Shown here: positions 58,521 to 64,000 of the stretch, piece after piece
How the letters are laid out: each line of letters begins with the position of its first letter
Numbering within the stretch: position 1 is the stretch's first letter
Source: Sandaracinobacteroides hominis
Lineage (GTDB): Bacteria > Pseudomonadota > Alphaproteobacteria > Sphingomonadales > Sphingomonadaceae
DNA length: 64,000 bases
Reading direction: 5' to 3'
Assembly: GCF_016464365.1 (NCBI RefSeq)
Contig: NZ_JADCUC010000001.1
Coordinates: forward strand, 620,001 to 684,000
The notes under the pieces: model-generated
Databases searched by the model: none
What the model was told of the DNA's origin: nothing
The model's input: the letters and a program-made list of their open reading frames with translations, nothing else
Translations under genes and position numbers: made by a program

Positions 58521-60584
58521 ATGAGGGATTGGCAAGGCCAAACAAGGCGACTTTCCGGGCCAGATCCGGCAATTGTCCCTTGGAATGAAGGGCGGCACCG
58601 CGATCGGCGGTTCGCCACAGCAGCTGCGTATCTGTTGCTGCTGGCGTCTCCCCTTGCGGCCCAGACCCTGCCGACCGCCGAACCGACACCGCCCGAAGCC
58701 GCCGAACCCGCCGAACCCGCCATGCCAAGCCAGGGGCGATCCGGCGAGAATGCCGTTCGCCAGGCTGACGATGCCTTCGGCTTCAGCGTAGGTCGGGAAA
58801 CGCTTGGCCTGTACTCGTCCAGCAATGTGCGCGGTTTTTCACCCTTCGCGGCAGGCAATGTCCGGATCGAAGGCCTTTATTTCGATCCATACCTGACCCT
58901 TCTGCCGCGTTTGCGGAAATCGACCGCGATCCGGGTTGGCATATCCGCAATTGGCTACCCCTTCCCCTCTCCGACGGGGATAGTCGATTACAGCTTTCGA
59001 AAGCCGGGCGACAGCGCTTCCCTGTCTGCGCTCACCGGTCTGGACAGCTATGGCAATGCGGCGGCTGAGTTCGACGCCGCCCTGCCCCTGTCCCGGGAAC
59101 TGAGCCTGGGTTTCGGCGCCCAACTCTCCCGCAACGATTTCTACAACGGCACGACCAGCCTGTCGCACAACCAGGCGGCCGCCCTGCGCTGGCGCCCGAG
59201 CGACCGGCTGGAGATCATCCCCTTTGCCCAGCGCAGCGAGGTGCTGGATGACGAGGCCGGACCGATCTATGTGCCGGCCGGGCCGTTCCTGCCGCCGCCG
59301 GTTCCGCGGCGGCGCTTCGATGGCCCGTCGTGGGCTGATTATAACAGCGTCGGCAGCCTGTTCGGAATTCTGGTGACCGCATCGCCGGCGCCCGGCTGGC
59401 AGTTCAGAACCGGCCTGTTCCGGTCGCTTTACAACGATCGCACCGCCTTTGCGCATCTTCTGGTCGATCTGATGCCCGACGGCACCGCCGAGCGGCTGAT
59501 CATTGCCGATCCGCCCAGCCGCTTCATATCCTCGTCCGGCGAAATGCGGCTGAGCCGGTCGCTGGCAGAGGGGCCGCGCCTGCATGTGATCCACCTGTCG
59601 GTGCGCGGGCGCGATCGCCGTGCGCGTTATGATGGTTCCGATGCCGTGGATTTCGGGCCGATGCGGATCGGTGAGCGGTTCGATCCGCCGCCGCCGGAGT
59701 TCATCTTTTCCGGCCAGACCCGCGATCAGGTTCGGCAATGGTCTGCCGGTATGGCCTATCAGGGGCTGTGGCGCGATGTCGGCGAGCTGAGTTTCGGCAT
59801 CTCCAGAACCGACTACCTCAAGAAATCCACGTTGCCGGGAGAGCCGGCGCTTTCAACCCGGTCGCGCCCCTGGCTCTATAATGTGGCGACTGCCGTGCAT
59901 CTTTCGCCCGCGCTGTCCTTCTATGCAGGCTATTCGCGCGGGCTGGAAGAAAGCGGGACTGCGCCCGACAATGCCAGCAACCGCAACCAGCCGCTTCCCG
60001 CCATCCTGACGCGGCAGGTGGAGGCCGGGATGCGCTTGCAGATCAGCACGGACATCAAGCTGATCGCCGGCGCATTCGACCTGCGAAAACCCTATTACAA
60101 CCTGGATGCGAACGGCCGGTACGACCTGCTGGGCGACGTCGTGAGTCAGGGTGTGGAGGCCTCTGTATCGGGCAACCTCACGCCCTCCCTGCGCGTCATT
60201 GCGGGAGGCGTTCTGCTGCGGCCGCGGGTGACGGGAGAGGGGGTGAGCCTTGGCCGCGTGGGAGAGCGCCCGGTCGGCCTGTCGCCCCGATCCCTCGACT
60301 TCAACCTGGACTGGGATACGCCGCTGCCCGGCATTTCCACCGACATCGCCGTTTCGAACAGCGGCTCCGTGCCGGCGACCCGCAACAATCTGGTGTTCAT
60401 TCCGGCGCGAACCCTGGTCGACGTGGGTGGCAGATATCGCTTCCGGCTGGCGCAAAGGCCGGCGACCTTGCGGGTATCGGTTTCGAACCTCTTCCATGTC
60501 TATGGCTTCGAACTCCGTGGCGCCGGCGCCTATGACATCATTCCGGGCAGGGTCTTCTCTGCGTATCTGACGGTGGACATCTGA
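58521..60584 (+). CDS. TonB-dependent-receptor-like outer-membrane protein, reduced plug
   Basis: This 687-residue protein has a signal segment (ATAAAYLLLLASPLAAQ at about 32-48) after a long basic N-region, so the true start may be lower, though no other ATG or GTG fits. A Pro-rich stretch and a short plug-like region (NVRGFSPFAAGNVRIEG, RVGISAIGYPFPSPTGIVDY) lead into a long beta-barrel. No clear TonB box is seen. The end (SAYLTVDI) lacks the usual terminal Phe. It is divergent from the DUF1826 operon across a Zur-like site and probably belongs to the same metal response. Confidence 0.78.
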   Translation: MRDWQGQTRRLSGPDPAIVPWNEGRHRDRRFATAAAYLLLLASPLAAQTLPTAEPTPPEAAEPAEPAMPSQGRSGENAVRQADDAFGFSVGRETLGLYSSSNVRGFSPFAAGNVRIEGLYFDPYLTLLPRLRKSTAIRVGISAIGYPFPSPTGIVDYSFRKPGDSASLSALTGLDSYGNAAAEFDAALPLSRELSLGFGAQLSRNDFYNGTTSLSHNQAAALRWRPSDRLEIIPFAQRSEVLDDEAGPIYVPAGPFLPPPVPRRRFDGPSWADYNSVGSLFGILVTASPAPGWQFRTGLFRSLYNDRTAFAHLLVDLMPDGTAERLIIADPPSRFISSSGEMRLSRSLAEGPRLHVIHLSVRGRDRRARYDGSDAVDFGPMRIGERFDPPPPEFIFSGQTRDQVRQWSAGMAYQGLWRDVGELSFGISRTDYLKKSTLPGEPALSTRSRPWLYNVATAVHLSPALSFYAGYSRGLEESGTAPDNASNRNQPLPAILTRQVEAGMRLQISTDIKLIAGAFDLRKPYYNLDANGRYDLLGDVVSQGVEASVSGNLTPSLRVIAGGVLLRPRVTGEGVSLGRVGERPVGLSPRSLDFNLDWDTPLPGISTDIAVSNSGSVPATRNNLVFIPARTLVDVGGRYRFRLAQRPATLRVSVSNLFHVYGFELRGAGAYDIIPGRVFSAYLTVDI

Positions 60585-60638
60585 ACAGCGGCAATTTCGA
60601 TCCGGCCAAGGCACATCGGGCCAACAGGGGACCCACCT

Positions 60639-61331
60639 ATGGATGACAGCAATCCTTTTCTGAAGATGTTTCAGGACCCCGAAGCCGTGGCCCGCTACGC
60701 GGAAGGGCCGCCCCCGTTCGTGCCGGGTTTCGATGCTCTGCACCGCATGACCGACGTGCTGCTTTCGGAAGCAGCGCCCGCCGACGCGCATGTGCTGGTG
60801 CTGGGTGCCGGCGGCGGGCTGGAGCTGAAGGCGCTCGCCTCCCGGCATCCCGGCTGGCGGTTCGTGGGCGTCGACCCCGCCCGGCCGATGCTGGATCTGG
60901 CCGTGCGGACGCTGGGCCCGCTTTCAGCACAGGTGGAGCTGGTCGAAGGCTATATCGACGATGCCCCCGAAAATCAGTTCGACGCTGCCGTCTGCCTGCT
61001 GACCCTGCATTTCCTGGACAGGGCCGAACGCCTTCGCACGCTGAAGGAAATTCTCCGCCGGCTGCGGCCCGGTGCACCGTTTGTGGCCGCGCACAGCAGC
61101 TTTCCGCAGGATCCCGCCGTGCGGGGTCTCTGGCTGTCGCGCTATGCGGCGCACGCCATTGCCGCAGGCGCCGATCCGGCGCTGGCCGAGCAGGCCCGCC
61201 AGGGGGTGGAAACGACCATCCATCTGTTCGATCCGGAAGAGGACGAAGCGATTCTGCGCGAAGCCGGATTCCGCGACGTCTCGCTGTTCTGGGCCGCCTT
61301 CACCTGGCGCGGCTGGATCGCTTATGCCTGA
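60639..61331 (+). CDS. Class I SAM-dependent methyltransferase
   Basis: The 230-residue protein has motif I VLVLGAGGGLELKALA, the acidic end of strand 2 in FVGVDPARPML, and VCLLTLHFLDRAERL. It fits the class I methyltransferase fold. The substrate is unknown. It follows the receptor-like gene by 54 bp and probably shares its transcript, so it may act on a metal ligand or on the outer-membrane protein, but this is inference. Confidence 0.85.
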   Translation: MDDSNPFLKMFQDPEAVARYAEGPPPFVPGFDALHRMTDVLLSEAAPADAHVLVLGAGGGLELKALASRHPGWRFVGVDPARPMLDLAVRTLGPLSAQVELVEGYIDDAPENQFDAAVCLLTLHFLDRAERLRTLKEILRRLRPGAPFVAAHSSFPQDPAVRGLWLSRYAAHAIAAGADPALAEQARQGVETTIHLFDPEEDEAILREAGFRDVSLFWAAFTWRGWIAYA

Positions 61332-61345
61332 TCGGCGCCGGCGGC

Positions 61346-61849
61346 TCAGCCGGGTTTTGCATCGGTGAAGCGATAGAAGATGCCCTGTTCGTCGTCCCCG
61401 TGGAGGGACAACAGCCCTTCCATGGTGACGACATCATAGCCGGTGGCGACGGGCGTTGCCGTTCGCACCTCGATGAACTGCATCGGGGCGGGGTTCAGGT
61501 GGAAGGGACAGTCGGGCGGATAGGCCAGCAGCACGAAATGCGTCTGTTTCGGGCTGTTCTGCAACGGCATCATATAGCCGCTTACCTTGATCCGCTTGCC
61601 GGCGAGCGCTTTCACATTGGCTGGAAAAACCGGCTTGGAGCGGATGAGCCCCTGCTTGTCGGTCCGGGTGATTTCCTTGGTGGATTCCAGCAACGCCCAC
61701 GATACGCCGCCCTTGGGGGTTGGCGCCGCCACCCACACGGATTCACTGGGCCGAAGCGGCGGACCGGGCTGGGGCTGGATGGCGAGCGCCGGAGCGCTTG
61801 CCAGGCCGGCGGCAAGCAGGGCGGAGAGGAACAGGGGTCTGTGGGTCAT
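61346..61849 (-). CDS. DUF3299 periplasmic protein
   Basis: This 167-residue protein has a signal peptide (PLFLSALLAAGLASAPALA) and the DUF3299 blocks VSWALLESTKEI, VKALAGKRIKVSGYMMPLQ and AYPPDCPFHLNPAPMQFIEV. Function unknown. DUF3299 genes commonly travel with LolD/FtsX-type ABC genes in zinc-responsive loci. Its start overlaps the permease gene (ATGA). It converges on the methyltransferase gene with 14 bp between. Confidence 0.87.
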   Translation of the reverse strand: MTHRPLFLSALLAAGLASAPALAIQPQPGPPLRPSESVWVAAPTPKGGVSWALLESTKEITRTDKQGLIRSKPVFPANVKALAGKRIKVSGYMMPLQNSPKQTHFVLLAYPPDCPFHLNPAPMQFIEVRTATPVATGYDVVTMEGLLSLHGDDEQGIFYRFTDAKPG

Positions 61850-63183
61850 TGGGCCTCGGCAAGCGTCTGGGCGAGATCGGTTCGATAGACCTGGATAGCA
61901 GGCAGAAGCGCTGCGAGCAGCCCGAGACCAAGGGCCCCAAGCACGATCAGCATTTCCGCCGGATCGACGTGCAGCGCCGATATGCCAAGTTCGTGCAGTT
62001 CCGGGAAGAAGATCTGCGCAATGCCGATGACCGAATGGCCCAGCAGCAAGCCGAGCACGGCCCCGGCCGCGGCCAGCAGCAGCCCTTCCAGCATGACCTG
62101 GCCGAACACCTGTGCCCGCGACGCCCCGATCACCCGAAGCAGCGCCATGTCGCCCTGCCGCCTCTGCAGCGAGCCATAGAGGGCGACGAAGATCGACAGG
62201 CCGGCGGTCAGCATCTGCAACAGGGCGAGCACGCGCATGGTGTCGAGGCCGATGCCCACCAGCGAGAGAACACGGGCCAGTTCGACAGCCGGCACGGCGG
62301 CTTGCAGACTGGTCTGGCGGTTGATGAATCCGGGCAGCTGAACGGCGCCCAGCGCCGAGCGGTACTGCACCAGAACCGCCGTGACTTCCGGCTTCAGCTC
62401 GGTGGCTGCGCCTGCGTCCCGCGCGGAATTGCCGGATTCCGAATGCGCTTCATGGTCATGCGCTTCATGCTCATGTGCGTCGTGATCGTGCGCGTCGTGT
62501 TCGTGCGCCTCATGTTCATGCGCGTCGTTATCGTGCGCGTCGTGTTCGTGCGCCTCATGTTCATGCGCAATGCCGTGCGCCTCCCAGACGCTTTCCACCG
62601 GCGTCAGGATCAATCGGTCGAGAACCGTGCCAGTCGGCTTCAGGCGGCCGACCACCACGAACGGCGTCGCGTCATGGACATGCCCGCCTTCTCCCAGGCC
62701 GTGGCTGCCGGAAAAGCGCTGGCCAAGGCCGGCGCCAGTGCCCGTTGCGACATCGCTGCCGATGACTGCTTCCATTGGCTTTGCGAACAGGCGCCCGTCG
62801 GCCAGCGACCCGCCATATAGGTCAACATAGGCCGGCTCGGTGCCGACGATGCGGAAACCGCGAAAATTGTCGCCAAGCGCAAGCGGGATCGCCTGCCGGA
62901 CAGTCGCCTGCTGCCGCAGGAGATCGACCGTTTCCAGCGGCACATTTCCCGTGGGTGCGTCGATGTGAAACACGCTGGAGAGGATGAGCTGCATCGGCGA
63001 GCCCTTGGCGCCCACGACGAGGTCGATCCCCTGCGCATCGCGGTCCATCCGGCTTTCCAGCTGGCTGGAGAATATCCGCAGCAGAACGAGCGTCGCCACG
63101 CCCAGCGTCAGCAACAGGATGTTCAGCAGGGTGGCAAGCTTGCGGTCGCGCAGATACGCAAGTGTCAGCGAGAACATGTTCAT
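61846..63183 (-). CDS. FtsX/MacB-type ABC permease with His-rich insert
   Basis: The 445-residue permease has one N-terminal helix (about 17-38), a large periplasmic domain (about 40-310), and three C-terminal helices with an FtsX core (SLQRRQGDMALLRVIGASRA). In the periplasmic domain residues 206-250 are nine pentapeptides of the form A-H-[ED]-[HN]-[ED], 16 His in all, a likely zinc-binding arm. The blend of FtsX permease and His-rich arm in one chain is unusual. Overlaps genes on both sides by 4 bp. Confidence 0.9.
   Translation of the reverse strand: MNMFSLTLAYLRDRKLATLLNILLLTLGVATLVLLRIFSSQLESRMDRDAQGIDLVVGAKGSPMQLILSSVFHIDAPTGNVPLETVDLLRQQATVRQAIPLALGDNFRGFRIVGTEPAYVDLYGGSLADGRLFAKPMEAVIGSDVATGTGAGLGQRFSGSHGLGEGGHVHDATPFVVVGRLKPTGTVLDRLILTPVESVWEAHGIAHEHEAHEHDAHDNDAHEHEAHEHDAHDHDAHEHEAHDHEAHSESGNSARDAGAATELKPEVTAVLVQYRSALGAVQLPGFINRQTSLQAAVPAVELARVLSLVGIGLDTMRVLALLQMLTAGLSIFVALYGSLQRRQGDMALLRVIGASRAQVFGQVMLEGLLLAAAGAVLGLLLGHSVIGIAQIFFPELHELGISALHVDPAEMLIVLGALGLGLLAALLPAIQVYRTDLAQTLAEAQ
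62434..62568 (-). repeat. Nine 15-bp tandem repeats encoding His-rich pentapeptides
   Basis: Units such as GCGTCGTGTTCGTGC and GCCTCATGTTCATGC repeat in 15-bp steps, with a higher 45-bp order (two nearly identical triplets). Each unit encodes A-H-[ED]-[HN]-[ED]. DNA of this kind can gain or lose units by slippage without frameshift. Confidence 0.95.
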
Positions 63184-63836
63184 GTGAGGGCGCCCAGTTG
63201 CAGCCGCTGCCCGAAGCGGTCGCGGATGCGCGCGTCGTGGGTTGCGACCAGCAGCGTCGCCCCCGTCGCCTCGGCGCTTTCGAACAGCAGGTCCATCATG
63301 CGCGCGGCATTTCCGTCATCGAGGGCCGATGTAGGCTCGTCTGCGATCAGCAGCGCCGGCCGTGTCACCAGCGCGCGGGCGATGGCGATCCGCTGGCCTT
63401 CGCCCTGGCTGAGTTCGCGGGGACGCCCATGGGCGCGGTGTGAAAGCCCGGCCAGATCGATCAGCCTGTCCACGTCGGCCGGATCCTGCAGGCGGCGCCC
63501 GATGCGCTGGGCCAGCAGCAGATTTTCCCGAACCGTCAGCGCGGAAACCAGACGCAGCGTCTGGAAGACGAGACCTATGGTCCGCCGGCGCAGGTCATCT
63601 CGGGCGGCGGCGGGCTGCCCCGTCATCCGTTCCCCGGCGATCTCCACATCGCCAGCAACCGGCGTAACCAGGCCGCAGATGATGTTGATGAGGCTGGTCT
63701 TGCCAGAGCCTGACGGCCCGAGAAGCAGGGCATGCCGATGCCGGTCGAGCTGCCAATCGTCGATATCGACGATGGAACGCCCGCCAATGGAATGGCGCAG
63801 CCCCCTCAGCCGGAGCAAGGGCGCGTCCTGAACCAT
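63180..63836 (-). CDS. ABC transporter ATP-binding protein (LolD/MacB type)
   Basis: The 218-residue ATPase has Walker A LLGPSGSGKTSLINIICG, the signature LSQGEGQRIAIARA, Walker B ALLIADEPTSALDD and the switch VATHDARIRD. It pairs with the FtsX-type permease, whose start overlaps its stop (ATGA). ATG giving MVQDAPLLRLRG is chosen; a TTG three codons earlier overlaps the previous stop (TTGA) and is also possible. Confidence 0.92.
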   Translation of the reverse strand: MVQDAPLLRLRGLRHSIGGRSIVDIDDWQLDRHRHALLLGPSGSGKTSLINIICGLVTPVAGDVEIAGERMTGQPAAARDDLRRRTIGLVFQTLRLVSALTVRENLLLAQRIGRRLQDPADVDRLIDLAGLSHRAHGRPRELSQGEGQRIAIARALVTRPALLIADEPTSALDDGNAARMMDLLFESAEATGATLLVATHDARIRDRFGQRLQLGALT

Positions 63837-63841
63837 ATTGC

Positions 63842-64000
63842 TCAACGTGGATAGGAAGCCGTTACCGGCGAGGCTTTTTCAGGTTCCGGGAGGGGATCGG
63901 GATCGCCGGGTGCGCGCGCAATTGCAGAACCTGCGTCTTTATCGTCCGACGTGGAAAACCGGCTCAGAAACGCCTTCCGCGCCCGCTCGGCGGCTGCGAT
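63842..64000 (-). CDS. C-terminal end of an unidentified gene, cut by the right edge
   Basis: On the minus strand a frame enters from the window edge and ends at a TGA 5 bp before the chosen start of the ATPase gene. About 52 residues are visible, from AAERARKAFLSRFSTSDD to EKASPVTASYPR, a charged helix followed by a Pro-rich tail. In related zinc loci a His-rich periplasmic protein gene can stand here, but no His is seen, so the identity is open. It is probably in the same operon. Confidence 0.6.
   Translation of the reverse strand: MAAAERARKAFLSRFSTSDDKDAGSAIARAPGDPDPLPEPEKASPVTASYPR

Noticed and set aside
62434-62568. Tandem repeats considered as a CRISPR array
   Set aside because: Units are 15 bp, contiguous, without spacers, and lie in frame inside a gene.

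Overview
The window is 64 kb of GC-rich chromosomal DNA, about two thirds G+C by eye. It most likely comes from an alphaproteobacterium of the order Sphingomonadales. The reasons are the gene content and order (coaD, peptidyl-prolyl isomerase, queA and tgt together; a class II DAHP synthase; a SapC-family protein; PhaR; TonB proteins and receptors) and the dense, heavily overlapping operons with GTG and TTG starts. No rRNA, CRISPR array or prophage is present, and the one intact tRNA is tRNA-Arg(CCG).

Layout. 1-3.8 kb is an accessory edge: an unidentified gene fragment, an intact 821-bp IS5/IS427-type insertion sequence placed exactly at the stop codon of a LysR regulator, a divergent SDR oxidoreductase, 0.6 kb of apparently empty DNA, tRNA-Arg(CCG), and a 42-nt copy of the 5' half of that tRNA, which looks like an integration or excision scar. 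3.8-18.7 kb is housekeeping: an L,D-transpeptidase, a patatin lipase, ribA with a degenerate RibB-like N-terminal domain, xth, a possible 36-codon gene with its own hairpin, lolA, gph, glmU-glmS, a VIT1-family transporter, a GFA-family protein, glutathione reductase, a carotenoid oxygenase and DAHP synthase. 18.8-28 kb holds a cytochrome P450, an SGNH hydrolase, the minus-strand run ppi-queA-DNA glycosylase-tgt, coaD, a prenyl synthase, xseB, an M20 amidohydrolase and an anchorless TonB-domain protein. 28-43 kb holds a predicted Tat-lipoprotein oxidoreductase, fadD, a yceI-cytochrome b561-yceI operon, a SapC-like protein, a D-2-hydroxyacid dehydrogenase, phaR, a class III-like PHA synthase, a thiolase, and a run of DUF1285, Nudix, CCA-adding enzyme and luciferase-like genes.

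43.2-51.1 kb is a complete kdpFABCDE potassium-uptake operon. It includes the 29-codon kdpF and, upstream, a further 27-codon gene for a single-span membrane peptide. 51.4-64 kb is the most interesting part and reads as one metal-acquisition locus, probably for zinc. It contains a COG0523 (CobW-like) metallochaperone GTPase; a FecCD-type ABC importer whose binding-protein gene carries an apparent frameshift; a TonB-dependent receptor; a DUF1826 protein; a second, unusual receptor-like outer-membrane protein; a methyltransferase; and a LolD/FtsX-type ABC system with a DUF3299 protein. The FtsX-like permease carries nine His-rich pentapeptide repeats. Two Zur-box-like palindromes sit in front of the GTPase and in the central divergent promoter, and would place most of these genes under one zinc-sensing repressor.
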